Below, piece after piece: positions 36,918 to 46,132 of a stretch of DNA of 64,000 nucleotides (its first letter is position 1; each line of letters starts with the position of its first letter). The notes beneath the pieces were generated by a model that saw only the letters and a list, made by a program, of their open reading frames with translations, was not told the DNA's origin and did no database searches. This stretch comes from Halorubrum rutilum (lineage in GTDB: Archaea; Halobacteriota; Halobacteria; Halobacteriales; Haloferacaceae), in NCBI RefSeq assembly GCF_024494565.1, contig NZ_JANHDN010000004.1, positions 316,121 to 380,120 of the forward strand, in the 5' to 3' direction. The translations under genes were made by a program, and so were the position numbers.

Positions 36918-37053
36918 ATGGTGGTGTTAGGGGACGCGTTCGAACACGCGTAGCCGCTCGCCCGGTTAAGCCGTTTCTAATAGCGGACTATATCGCTATG
37001 TAGCCCTCGTGGGCGCGGGTCGACCGTCGCGACGTCAGGAGGGGTCAGCGACG

Positions 37054-38079
37054 TTAGTCCAGCCGTTCCGGCTCCGGATCGCCTATCGGCTCCCCGCAAC
37101 GGACCGCGCGGCGGAGCCCGACCTCCGCGATCCGGTCGCCGCACTCCGCGGTTCGGCGCAGTCCCCGCGAGACGCGGCGGAGTGCCGCCGTGTCTCCCTC
37201 TGCGTCGTCCAGCGTTCGATCGAAGGCGTCGAGGCGCTCTCGGACCCGTCGGAGGTCGCCGATGGCGTCTCGCGCCGCGTCGACGTCCGCGTCGCCGAGG
37301 ACGACGTCCACGCCGTCGGACACGATCTCGCGGACCGCGTCGCCGACGTCGCGACACGTCTCCAGTCTCGCGTCCGTGGGGGGGTCGTCGAGGGACGCCG
37401 CCGCGTCGCCGATCGCTCCCGCGGCGTCGCGGACGCGGCCCAGTTCGCGCATCGCGGTCCACGTCTCGAACAGCTCCGAGCGGTTCTTACCAAGGGAGTC
37501 GACCTCACCAAGGTCCGCCATGCCGCAGGAGACGGAGCGTTCGACCATCGCCGACAGGCGGTCGACCTGCTCGTCCCGGGAGCCGATCGGCGGCGAGTCC
37601 GGAGGCGACGCGAGGGCGGCGACGGCGTCGCGGTGGACCGAGCGCACGGTGAACGCCAGCTGCCGGAGCGACTGGCTCACCGACACCTCCTCAGAGTCCA
37701 GCATGATCCGCACCGTCGTCGCGGCCTCCGACTCCGCGGCCACCGACACCCCGATCCGCTCGCGGGCGACCCGCTCGACGACGCGCCGGGCTTCCGGCGT
37801 GAGCGGCCCGTCGCGCTCGATCGCGACCTCCCGCGCGCCGGCCGCGTACGCCGCCCGCAGCGCGCGCTCGATCACCGCCGGGTCGCTCGACTCGATCCGG
37901 GCGGAGACCGGCGCCTCGTCGTGCGTTCGCTCCCGCGCTTGGACCGCCAACACCCCGTCGACGTGGTCGTGCAGCGTCACGACGTCGCCGGCGGAGAGGC
38001 CGTGCGACTCGGCCCACGCCTTCGGGAGCGAGACGGTGTACGTTCCGTTTCCGACGGTCTGAACCTTTCGCGTCTCCAT
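37054..38079 (-). CDS. AbrB-PhoU fusion phosphate regulator
   Basis: A 341-residue protein. Residues 1-45 form a SpoVT-AbrB DNA-binding hairpin (METRKVQTVGNGTYTVSLPKAWAE, LSAGDVVTLHD). The rest is two PhoU-like helical bundles with QSLRQLAFTVRSVHRDAVAAL and CGDRIAEVGLRRAV. Archaeal PhoU regulators often carry this AbrB head, combining phosphate-transporter sensing with DNA binding. It is the last gene of the pst operon, two bases after phoU. The start is the ATG at METRKV; the longer frame runs back through phoU. Confidence 0.88.
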   Translation of the reverse strand: METRKVQTVGNGTYTVSLPKAWAESHGLSAGDVVTLHDHVDGVLAVQARERTHDEAPVSARIESSDPAVIERALRAAYAAGAREVAIERDGPLTPEARRVVERVARERIGVSVAAESEAATTVRIMLDSEEVSVSQSLRQLAFTVRSVHRDAVAALASPPDSPPIGSRDEQVDRLSAMVERSVSCGMADLGEVDSLGKNRSELFETWTAMRELGRVRDAAGAIGDAAASLDDPPTDARLETCRDVGDAVREIVSDGVDVVLGDADVDAARDAIGDLRRVRERLDAFDRTLDDAEGDTAALRRVSRGLRRTAECGDRIAEVGLRRAVRCGEPIGDPEPERLD

Positions 38080-38081
38080 GA

Positions 38082-38753
38082 TCAGTAGAGCAGCTCCGGG
38101 TCGTTCTCGACCATGTACAGGGTGCGCGCCGCGATGTTCACGGCGTGGTCCGCGACCCGCTCCAGGTCTCGGATCGTCAGCAGCACGCGCGAGACGTCGT
38201 CCAACAGCCGCTCGGCGGCCCACGAGTCGTCGTCGTTCTGCGCGATCAGGTCTCGGGTGACGCTCTCGCTGGCGTGCTGACACATCGCGTCGACCTCGTC
38301 GTCGGCCTCGGCGATCGCGCGACACTCGTCGGCGTCTCGCGCCGCGTACGCCGCGAGGCTGCGTTCGAGAAGCGCGCGCGCCGCCTCCCCGATCGCGTCG
38401 ATCTCCGCGTCGGGCGCGACCGTCCGCGTCGCGGCCCGCGAGTAGTTCGCGAGGTTGACGGCGAGGTCGCCGACCCGTTCGAGGTCGGTGATGATCTTGA
38501 ACGAGGCGGTGACGAACCGGAGGTCGCCGGCGACCGGCTGCTGGAGCGCGAACAGGTCGACGCAGCGGTCCTCCAACCGCAGGTACGTCTCGTTTATCTC
38601 GGCGTCGCCGTCGACGACGTCCCGCGCCAGCGACTCGTCGCGGGTCTCGATGGCTTCGAGGCCCTCATCGAGCCGTTCGACGACCCGATCGCCCATCGCG
38701 AGCACGTCGGACCGGAGCTCGTCGAGCGAGTCCTGATAGCGTTCCCGGGGCAT
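38082..38753 (-). CDS. phoU: Phosphate-transport regulator PhoU
   Basis: A 223-residue two-bundle helical protein. Typical PhoU features are MPRERYQDSLDELRSDVLAM, ARDVVDGDAEINETYLRLED (metal-binding acidic E/DxxxD), DLERVGDLAVNLANYS and the repeat DLERVADHAVNIAARTLYMV. PhoU restrains Pst transport when phosphate is ample. It lies four bases after pstB. Confidence 0.93.
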   Translation of the reverse strand: MPRERYQDSLDELRSDVLAMGDRVVERLDEGLEAIETRDESLARDVVDGDAEINETYLRLEDRCVDLFALQQPVAGDLRFVTASFKIITDLERVGDLAVNLANYSRAATRTVAPDAEIDAIGEAARALLERSLAAYAARDADECRAIAEADDEVDAMCQHASESVTRDLIAQNDDDSWAAERLLDDVSRVLLTIRDLERVADHAVNIAARTLYMVENDPELLY

Positions 38754-38757
38754 GCGA

Positions 38758-39693
38758 TTACCCGAACTTCCCCGTGATGTAGTCCTCCACGCGCTCGCTG
38801 CGCGGGTTCTCGAACACCTGGTCCGTCTCGCCGTACTCGACGAGCTCGCCGCCCGTGAGGAACACCGCGGTCTGGTCGGAGATCCGCGCGGCCTGCTGCA
38901 TGTTGTGGGTGACGATGACGACCGTGTACTCCTCGGAGAGGTCGTCGATCAGGTCCTCGATCTTCGCCGTGGCGATCGGGTCGAGCGCCGACGCGGGCTC
39001 GTCCATCAGGATGATCTCCGGGTCGACGGAGAGGCAGCGGGCGATACAGAGCCGCTGCTGCTGCCCGCCGGAGAGCCCGAGCGCGTTGTCGTCGAGCCGG
39101 TCGCTCACCTCGTCCCACAGCGCCGCGTCGCGGAGGCACCGCTCGACGAGTCGGTCGCGCTCCTCGGCGTCGCTCCGGTTCAACAGCCTGGCGAGGAGGC
39201 CCGTATCGAGGTCGCCGTGCTTCTTCGGCCCGTACGCGATGTTCTCGCGGATCGACTTCGGGAAGGGGTTCGGCGACTGGAACACCATGCCGACCCGCTT
39301 CCGCAGCTCGACGAGGTTGACGCCGTCCTGGTAGATCTCCTCGCCGTCGAGACGGACGGACCCGTCGACGTCCGCCGACTTGATTCGGTCGTTCATCCGG
39401 TTGAGACACCGGAGATACGTCGACTTGCCGCAACCCGAGGGACCGATCAGCGCCGTGACGCTCTTTTCAGGAATCTCCATCGAGACCCCTTTCAGCGCGT
39501 GGTCGTCGCCGTAGTGGACGTCGAGGTCCTCGACGGTCATCTTCGCCTCGCCGGCGAACTCGTACTCGGTCCACTCGTCTTGCGCCTGCTCGTCCGTCTC
39601 GCCGGTCGTCGTCGTGAGCGGCTGGTCGGTCTCCGTCGTCGCGGTCTCGGTCTGCGGTTCCGTCTGGGTCCGTGGGTTGGTGTTCTCGCTCAT
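38758..39693 (-). CDS. pstB: Phosphate ABC transporter ATP-binding protein PstB
   Basis: A 311-residue ABC ATPase. After a 50-residue Thr/Glu-rich head come Walker [10 protein letters not shown] (near residue 84), the PstB-specific [11 protein letters not shown]-loop [20 protein letters not shown], signature [15 protein letters not shown] and Walker [28 protein letters not shown] carries the switch His. It energises phosphate import with PstA and PstC. Confidence 0.95.
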   Translation of the reverse strand: MSENTNPRTQTEPQTETATTETDQPLTTTTGETDEQAQDEWTEYEFAGEAKMTVEDLDVHYGDDHALKGVSMEIPEKSVTALIGPSGCGKSTYLRCLNRMNDRIKSADVDGSVRLDGEEIYQDGVNLVELRKRVGMVFQSPNPFPKSIRENIAYGPKKHGDLDTGLLARLLNRSDAEERDRLVERCLRDAALWDEVSDRLDDNALGLSGGQQQRLCIARCLSVDPEIILMDEPASALDPIATAKIEDLIDDLSEEYTVVIVTHNMQQAARISDQTAVFLTGGELVEYGETDQVFENPRSERVEDYITGKFG

Positions 39694-39699
39694 TGGTGA

Positions 39700-41328
39700 T
39701 CAGGTGTGTCTGAGCCGCCGCCGGAAGTAGTAGCGCGTCGCGATGCCGATCGCGTAGAAGGAGAGGACGACGACGAGCAGCACGAGCGCCGTCGCCCAGC
39801 GGAACTCGTCCGCGTTGCCGACGTTGCTGCTCGCGCCGACGCCGGCCGTGATCAGCGCGTACAGCTGGTACGGGAGGGCCGAGGTGGCCTGGAGGAGCTC
39901 CGGGTTCGCGACGAACGGCGGCGCCGACGTGAACTGGAAGCCGCCGATGACGTCGGCCGTCTGGGAGCCCGGGACGAACGTCCCGCCGGCCATCGTCAGC
40001 AGGATCGGCGCCGTCTCGCCGGCGATCCGGCCGACGCCGAGGATGACGCCGGTGACGACGCCCGGGAGCGCCGCGGGGAGGACGACGCTCCGGATCGTCT
40101 GCCACTTCGACACGCCGAGGGCGGCGCTCGCGTCGCGGTACTCGTCGGGAACTGAGAGCATCGCCTCGCGCGAGGTGATGACCACGAGCGGCAGCAGCAT
40201 GAAGCCGAGCGTGATCATGCCCGAGAGCAGCGACTTCCCGTTGCCGAACCGCGGGATGAGGAAGGCGAACCCGAACAGCCCGAAGACGATGCTCGGGGTG
40301 CTCCACAGGCCGTTGGTGGCGACCTCGACGACCTGGGTGAACCGGCCGCGCTCGGCGTACTCGGTGAGGAACAGCGCCGCGCCGACGCCCAGCGGGACCG
40401 CCAGCACGACCGCGCCGACGACGAGCCAAACCGTGCCGACGATCGCCGGCAGCACGCCCTGGAAGTCGTTGAACAGGGCGACGCCGTTCATGAGGAACGG
40501 AACCGAGACCGGGAGCGCGACCGACACGCCGAAGATCGACGTCGTCGGTCCGCTCCCGAGTCCGAACTCGGTGCCGTTCAGCAGGCCGGGGATTCCCTGA
40601 ACGACCACGAAGGCGACGAGGATGAACAGGAAGGCAACGATGGAGAGCGCGTTCACGTAGACGAGCACGTACGCGCCCATGTGTCGCCCGCGGGCGCCGA
40701 AGCCGCCGTACGCCTTCGCCGACGCCCACCCGCCGTACAGCGCGGTGAACAGCGTCGCCGCGGGGATGAGGAACTCGGCGGTGATCGCGGCCTGCTGTTC
40801 CCAGCCGAGCTCCCACGTCCACGTCGGACCGATGATCCCGGTCAGGAAGACGAGCCCCGTCAGCGCGAGGAGGGCGCCGAGCGGGAGCGTCGATCCGAGG
40901 TCCTCGCGCGGGAGGACGGTGAGCGCGAAGGCGACGGCGCCGGTAGCGACCCCGGCGACGACGCCGACTCCCGCGCCGAGGCCGAGCGTCTGGCTCGCGA
41001 CGCTGCCCCCGATCAGCACCCACGGGACGGCGGCGCCGAACCCGGCGACGAGCCCGGCGCTCGGGTCCGGATTCGTCTCGACGTAGCCGAACCGCGACCC
41101 GACGCCGAAGGCGGCCACCGCGACGCCGAGCGCCGTCAGGAGGCCGCCGAGCAGCGTCACGGTCCGGACTCCGAGCAGCGACCCGGTGAGGCTGACGCGC
41201 TCGAACATCGCCGCGACGGCGAGCGCGAACAGGACCGCCGAGAGCCCGACGGCCACCGCGGCGACGGCGTCCGTCTCGGTCGTCTCCGACTCGACCAGCC
41301 GCGTGTCGGTCCGGCCCGCTCCCGCCAT
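39700..41328 (-). CDS. pstA: Phosphate ABC transporter permease PstA, long form
   Basis: A 542-residue permease. The C-terminal 300 residues match PstA: GVGAALFLTEYAERGRFTQ, STPSIVFGLFGFAFLIPRFG, and the EAA loop VPDEYRDASAALGVSKWQTI followed by VLPAALPGVVTGVILGVGRI. The N-terminal 240 residues add about six further hydrophobic helices absent from bacterial PstA. Its ATG shares a base with the pstC stop (TGATG). Confidence 0.92.
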   Translation of the reverse strand: MAGAGRTDTRLVESETTETDAVAAVAVGLSAVLFALAVAAMFERVSLTGSLLGVRTVTLLGGLLTALGVAVAAFGVGSRFGYVETNPDPSAGLVAGFGAAVPWVLIGGSVASQTLGLGAGVGVVAGVATGAVAFALTVLPREDLGSTLPLGALLALTGLVFLTGIIGPTWTWELGWEQQAAITAEFLIPAATLFTALYGGWASAKAYGGFGARGRHMGAYVLVYVNALSIVAFLFILVAFVVVQGIPGLLNGTEFGLGSGPTTSIFGVSVALPVSVPFLMNGVALFNDFQGVLPAIVGTVWLVVGAVVLAVPLGVGAALFLTEYAERGRFTQVVEVATNGLWSTPSIVFGLFGFAFLIPRFGNGKSLLSGMITLGFMLLPLVVITSREAMLSVPDEYRDASAALGVSKWQTIRSVVLPAALPGVVTGVILGVGRIAGETAPILLTMAGGTFVPGSQTADVIGGFQFTSAPPFVANPELLQATSALPYQLYALITAGVGASSNVGNADEFRWATALVLLVVVLSFYAIGIATRYYFRRRLRHT

Positions 41329-42461
41329 CAGATCTCACCCCCCAGCCGCTTGTGCATCCGCCACTCGATGTACTGCGCGCCGATCGAGATGACGAGGACG
41401 GTGACGAACAGGATCACGCCGGCGACGAACAGCGCGTCCATCTGGAGCCCGTCGGCCTCGCCGTAGTTCCGGGCGATGATCGAGGTCAGCGTCTCCTGGC
41501 CGTAGAAGACGTTGACGAGCGGCTCCGTGAGGCGCGGGACGCCGCGGAGCATCACCGTGGCGGCCATCGTCTCGCCGATCGCGCGACCGACGCCGAGCAG
41601 GACCGCGGCGGAGACGCCGGAGAACGCCGCCGGCAGCGTGATCGAGGTCATCGTCTGCCAGTCGGTCGTCCCCATCGCCAGCGACCCGCTCTTCATCGAC
41701 TCCGGGACGCTGCTCAGCGCGTCCTCCGCGACGGAGACGACGGTCGGGAGCGCCATCAGGCCGACGACGATGCCGACGAAGAGGTACGACCCCTGGCCGG
41801 TCGTCTGGAACTGGTCGGAGGCCCACGGCCCGAGCACGGTGAAGCCGATGAACCCGTAGACGATTGAGGGGATGCCGGCGAGGATCTCGACGCCGGGCTT
41901 GACGACCTCGCGGACGGTCGCGGGAGCGATCTCCGAGAGGAACAGCGCCGCGGAGACGCCGAGCGGCGCGGCGACGGCGGACGCGATGAGCGTCACCATC
42001 ACCGTGCCGTGGATCATCGGCACCATCGAGTACCGGATGGGCGGCGAGACCGCGTCCCAGTTCGGCTGGATGAACATCCGGAGGCCGGGGACGGTGATCC
42101 CGTACACCGTCGCGCTCTCGTACCGGATCACCGGGATCGACTCCCGGAAGATGAACACGATGATCAGGCCGAGGATGAGGATCGTCGACACGGTCATCAT
42201 CAGCGCGATGACGTACGCCGTCTCCTCCTGATAGCGGACCCAGCCGACCGCCGACGAGGCGAGGAAGGCGGCGAAGGGGACGATCGTCCAGTTCGAGACG
42301 GCGAGGAACCCGACGAGGGCGCCGAGGAGCGATAGCGCCATCACCGCGATGACCGCCAGCGCGGCCGGTTCGGTCTCGTCGACGAACCGCCTGGTTCGCC
42401 GGACCTGCTCGTCGACCGCGCTCCGGATCCGTCCGTCTCGGGGGTCTGTTACCTGTGCCAT
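41328..42461 (-). CDS. pstC: Phosphate ABC transporter permease PstC
   Basis: A 377-residue permease. After a soluble head and helices near 30-75 come the PstC features PPIRYSMVPMIHGTVMVTLI, LGVSAALFLSEIAPATVRE, VEILAGIPSIVYGFIGF and the EAA segment VPESMKSGSLAMGTTDWQT with GVGRAIGETMAATVMLR. The start at MAQVTDPRDGR is chosen because the upstream 26 residues are Arg-rich non-coding sequence. It forms the channel with PstA. Confidence 0.93.
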   Translation of the reverse strand: MAQVTDPRDGRIRSAVDEQVRRTRRFVDETEPAALAVIAVMALSLLGALVGFLAVSNWTIVPFAAFLASSAVGWVRYQEETAYVIALMMTVSTILILGLIIVFIFRESIPVIRYESATVYGITVPGLRMFIQPNWDAVSPPIRYSMVPMIHGTVMVTLIASAVAAPLGVSAALFLSEIAPATVREVVKPGVEILAGIPSIVYGFIGFTVLGPWASDQFQTTGQGSYLFVGIVVGLMALPTVVSVAEDALSSVPESMKSGSLAMGTTDWQTMTSITLPAAFSGVSAAVLLGVGRAIGETMAATVMLRGVPRLTEPLVNVFYGQETLTSIIARNYGEADGLQMDALFVAGVILFVTVLVISIGAQYIEWRMHKRLGGEI

Positions 42462-42620
42462 GGAGTTGGGATGAGTGGCATGTGTGTTCCGTGTGTCGTA
42501 GAAACGTCGTCTGCGTCGAAGGCGGGTTCCGAACGCCACAGGGGCGCAGGCGTCCGAGGGGAGCCGAGCCCTCGGGGAGCGCGGCGGATCCCGACAGCGC
42601 GTGACCGAAGTCCCCCGTCG

Positions 42621-43859
42621 TCAGGGCGTCAGCAGGTCCTCGGTGGCGACCGACGAGACCTGCTCTTTCATCGATTCGAGGTCGCTCGTCGGGAGCGGGA
42701 TGTAGTTGTTCCCCTCGACGAAGACGCTCTGTCCGAACTCGTTGAGGAACATGTTGACGAACGCCGCCTCGCGCCGGTCGTACCCGCCGCCGTCGGGGTT
42801 GCTCTCCTCGATGAGGGTGTACATGTGGAGGTCGCGGTTGAGCGGGTAGCTGCTGTCGAAGATCGTGTTCTCCGCGTCGCGGCTGGTCTCGTACAGCGTG
42901 CCGTCGAAGTCGATCGCGATGGGCTGGACCTGTTCGCCGGTGAACGCCAGCGCCATGTACGCGATGGCGCCCTCGTTCTGGGCGACCGCCTGCGCGACCT
43001 GCTGGTTCTGGCCGAAGCGGGTGTCGACGCCGGGCATCGCGGCGTCGGCCCCGCCGAGCATGTTCAGCCGGAACGAGGTGTCGGTGCCGGACCCCTCGGC
43101 GCGGCCGATGGCGTAGATCTCCTGGTCGTAGTCGACGCCCTCGATCTCGTTCCAGTTGGTGATCTCGTCCTGATAGATCCCGCGGATGTCCTCGCCCGTC
43201 AGCTGGCTGACGCCGGCGTCCGCGACGTCGGAGCTGACGACGACCGGCTGCCCGTCGCGGCCGACGACGTTGTCGACGACCTCGCTCTGGGCCTTCTCCT
43301 CGCTCCAGCCGAGCTCGGCCGTGATCGGTCCGGAGGAGTTGCCGATGTCGACGAGCCCCTCGGTGACGGCCTCGCAGCCGGTCCCGGAGTGACTCAGGCC
43401 GACCGTCGTCGGGAACGGCGGCGAAGAGCGCTGGTCGGTCGGCTCGAAGCCGAACTTCGAGGCGAAGTAGTCGGCGATGAGCATGTCGTCCGCGCCGTCG
43501 GACGCGAGCGCGTTCCAGCCGGGGACCGAGCCCTCATCGTTCGCGCCCCAGTACTCGCCGTCGCTCGGCGGGGCGTTGGAGTTCCAGTACGAGCTCCCGG
43601 TGTTCGAGATGGGGTACACCGTCGAGGAGCCCTCCGCGTTGAGCAGCGCCGTGCTCGGCCCGGAGCCGCCGTCGTCGCCGTCGCTGCCGGAGTCGTCGTC
43701 CATTTCGTCACCGCCGTCGCCGCCAGATCCGCCGGAGCCGCCGTCGCCGCTCTCGCTCTGACCGCCGCAACCCGCCAGGCCGGCGGTGCCGAGCGCTCCC
43801 GAGGTGATGAGGACTTTCCGCCGCGATACGCCGCCGTCAGTCCAGTTCCGGTCTGACAT
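42621..43859 (-). CDS. pstS: Phosphate-binding lipoprotein PstS
   Basis: A 412-residue solute-binding protein with a Tat signal (SRRKVL, residues 12-17) and lipobox LAGC (Cys31), followed by a Gly/Ser/Asp linker. PstS motifs include LNAEGSSTVYPISNT, VGLSHSGTGCEAVTEG and AIGRAEGSGTDTSFRLNM, which contact the phosphate oxyanion. It is the first gene of the pst-phoU operon and lies 160 bases before pstC. Confidence 0.94.
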   Translation of the reverse strand: MSDRNWTDGGVSRRKVLITSGALGTAGLAGCGGQSESGDGGSGGSGGDGGDEMDDDSGSDGDDGGSGPSTALLNAEGSSTVYPISNTGSSYWNSNAPPSDGEYWGANDEGSVPGWNALASDGADDMLIADYFASKFGFEPTDQRSSPPFPTTVGLSHSGTGCEAVTEGLVDIGNSSGPITAELGWSEEKAQSEVVDNVVGRDGQPVVVSSDVADAGVSQLTGEDIRGIYQDEITNWNEIEGVDYDQEIYAIGRAEGSGTDTSFRLNMLGGADAAMPGVDTRFGQNQQVAQAVAQNEGAIAYMALAFTGEQVQPIAIDFDGTLYETSRDAENTIFDSSYPLNRDLHMYTLIEESNPDGGGYDRREAAFVNMFLNEFGQSVFVEGNNYIPLPTSDLESMKEQVSSVATEDLLTP

Positions 43860-43887
43860 CACGTGAGTCCACACCTTGCCTCACTAA

Positions 43888-43902
43888 AACAGCTTATAAT
43901 TT
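43888..43902 (-). promoter_or_regulatory. Promoter of the pst operon
   Basis: The minus strand reads tcaaaattataagctg, an AT-rich TATA segment about 35 bases before pstS. The 200-base divergent region also holds TATA-like tatata tracts near 43970 that probably serve the coiled-coil gene. Confidence 0.45.
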
Positions 43903-44055
43903 TGATATATTCGGAGGTGGAGGACCACGTAGCGGTACCCCTTCTATATGCCGCCCTTTCGGCTATATACTACGCAATATCGGTATGCTGGGAACAATTC
44001 ATGAATGATCGACTCTGACGGAAAGTATACCACCCCCCGTCGGAAACGGCGGGGT

Positions 44056-44994
44056 ATGAGTGAGCCGGCGCCCCCGGAGGTCCCCCTCGACGAGCTCGTC
44101 GACGACGTCGCCGACCGGACGGGTGAAGACCCGGAGTCGGTCCGGACGTGGCTCGACCCGTTCACCGACGACGGGACCGTCACGCCCGAGGCGATCGAGG
44201 CGACCGTCACCGACGTCTCCCAGATACTCGCCACCGCCGAGACGCGGGTGGACCTCGCGACGCGCACCGTCGAGGAGGCGAACGACGCCGTCGCCGACGC
44301 CCCGGATCTGGAGATTATTCGGGTCCGACAGCGCGCCTTCGAGGAGCGGCTCGCCGACCTCCGGTCGGACGTCGAGGGGCTCGGCGAGGAGCTTTCGGGC
44401 GCGGCGAACGACCTCGACTCGCCGGTCGATGTCTACGAGGCCGCTGTCGACCTCCACGAGATAACGACCGACGCGCAGCGGATCGTCCGCGTCGCCCACG
44501 ACCTCGAAACCGAGGTCGAAGCGTTCGAGGCGTGGCTCGGGTCGGCCAATCGGCGACGCGACGCGCTCGTCGACGACGTCGAGGCCGCGGAAGAGTCCGC
44601 CGAGTCCCTGGAAGAGACCGTCGAGTCGCTTCGGAATGCGGATGACCCCGACCCGGAGCGGCGGTTCGACGCCGCCGTGCAGGCGCGCGTCCTCGATGTC
44701 GTCGTCGCCGATCTCCGGACCGAGGCGGCCGGCCTCCGCGAGTGGGCGGAGCGCGAGGATAAGTCGTTCCCGGACGATGTCGAGGCGCGGATCGAATCGA
44801 TCCGCGACGAGGCGGCGGCGAGCGCCTCGGCGCTGGCGGACCGTCCGGACTGGGACGATCGGTTCGAGGAGCGGCTGGACGAGCTCGACGACGCGCTCTC
44901 GGCCGTCGACCCGCCGGTCGCCTGGGGTCGCGTCGACGAGGTAATTCAGAGGGCACGCGAGGGGATCCAGGCCGACAGATCGAGCGGGGACTGA
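44056..44994 (+). CDS. Coiled-coil acidic protein divergent from pst
   Basis: A 312-residue, almost wholly helical protein with long heptad stretches (AFEERLADLRSDVEGLGEEL near residue 95; VEAAEESAESLEETVESLRN near 180; FEERLDELDDALSAVDPP near the end). The first 60 residues (LVDDVADRTGEDPESVRTWL) look like a small helical domain. There is no membrane segment or enzyme motif. Similar proteins are loosely named halo transducer in haloarchaea, but no signalling domain is visible. It shares a divergent promoter region with pstS, so phosphate-linked expression is possible. Confidence 0.7.
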   Translation: MSEPAPPEVPLDELVDDVADRTGEDPESVRTWLDPFTDDGTVTPEAIEATVTDVSQILATAETRVDLATRTVEEANDAVADAPDLEIIRVRQRAFEERLADLRSDVEGLGEELSGAANDLDSPVDVYEAAVDLHEITTDAQRIVRVAHDLETEVEAFEAWLGSANRRRDALVDDVEAAEESAESLEETVESLRNADDPDPERRFDAAVQARVLDVVVADLRTEAAGLREWAEREDKSFPDDVEARIESIRDEAAASASALADRPDWDDRFEERLDELDDALSAVDPPVAWGRVDEVIQRAREGIQADRSSGD

Positions 44995-45137
44995 GGACGG
45001 GTCGCCCGGATTGCCCCCCGATGACTCCGTTTCCGATCCGACCCCCGATCGGGGGACAGATTAGTGCAGCGTCGGCGGTGGCGATCGCAGCGCGGGGCGT
45101 CAACAGCTTCATTATCCGGTGACCACGAGAAAACGAC

Positions 45138-45977
45138 GTGTCTCGGAGGATCTCCGCCGCGATCGCGGTCGTGTTTCTCCTCGCTCTCGCAGGGTGTGGG
45201 GGCGTCGCCTTCGACGACCACGCCCGGACAACGGACCCCTCGGCGACGGATCCGACATCGAACGCGACCGCCGTCCCCAACGAGGCGCTCGCCGACGCCG
45301 AGTTCCCGGAGGGGTTCTCCCGGTCGGAGATCGAGATCGCGACGGCCCGCAGGCAGTCGATCGCGTTCCTCCGGACGGAGCCGGTGTCCGGGGTCGCTCT
45401 CGAACGATTCCGTCCCGGCGCGTACGCCGACTACCAGTACGAAGCGAGCGCGACGCGGGCCCGGTTCCGTCTCGACGTGCACAACGGGTACGCCGACGTC
45501 AGTCAGAGCGACGTTTACGTCGAGTCGAACGTTCGACACAGCCGTAGCGGGCGGAACGGGCAGGCCGCTTTCGAGGCGACGAACGGCTCGGTCGACGAGA
45601 CCCGGTTCCGCGCGGCCGACTCGATGTGGGCGGTGGTCTCCAGGATTCTGACGATCGGCGAGTTTCGAGCGGTCCGGGTCACCGAGAACGCTGGCGAACG
45701 CCGCATCCGATACGCGATCACCGACGTCGCCGTCCGGAACGCGACCGACGTTCGGGGATATCTGACCGTGGGCGAGGACGGGGTCGTTCGAGAGGCTCAA
45801 CTCCTGTACGACCAGGGCGGCGAGCCCAAGCGGTTCCAGTACAGCGTCACGTCTCGGTCGGCGAGCGGCGTCGCACCGCCTGCGTGGCTCCCCGCCGCTC
45901 GCGCGAATAGTCGCTTCGAGCCCGGATCTGAGGCGAACGGGGGATCGACGGTCGACGCAACGAACGATAGTCGGTAG
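45138..45977 (+). CDS. Haloarchaeal lipoprotein of unknown function
   Basis: A 279-residue secreted lipoprotein. The signal peptide RRISAAIAVVFLLALAGC ends in a lipobox (Cys near 21), followed by a Thr/Asp-rich linker. The folded part is beta-rich (AYADYQYEASATRARFRLDV, VTENAGERRIRYAITDVAVR, GYLTVGEDGVVREAQLLYDQ), as in a recurrent family of haloarchaeal surface lipoproteins. Partner unknown. The start gives the signal peptide directly. Confidence 0.78.
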   Translation: MSRRISAAIAVVFLLALAGCGGVAFDDHARTTDPSATDPTSNATAVPNEALADAEFPEGFSRSEIEIATARRQSIAFLRTEPVSGVALERFRPGAYADYQYEASATRARFRLDVHNGYADVSQSDVYVESNVRHSRSGRNGQAAFEATNGSVDETRFRAADSMWAVVSRILTIGEFRAVRVTENAGERRIRYAITDVAVRNATDVRGYLTVGEDGVVREAQLLYDQGGEPKRFQYSVTSRSASGVAPPAWLPAARANSRFEPGSEANGGSTVDATNDSR

Positions 45978-46132
45978 GTTAGGATCCGCGGGTAGCCGAG
46001 ACCCCGTCATTCGGGCTAACCGGAGCGAGTAAATGACGAGCGCACCGCACGACCGCTAGCCGGTTCGATAGAGGAGTATATATCTCTCATAGTAAGGGTA
46101 AAGAGCCGTACCGCTCGCTTTCATCCCGTCGT

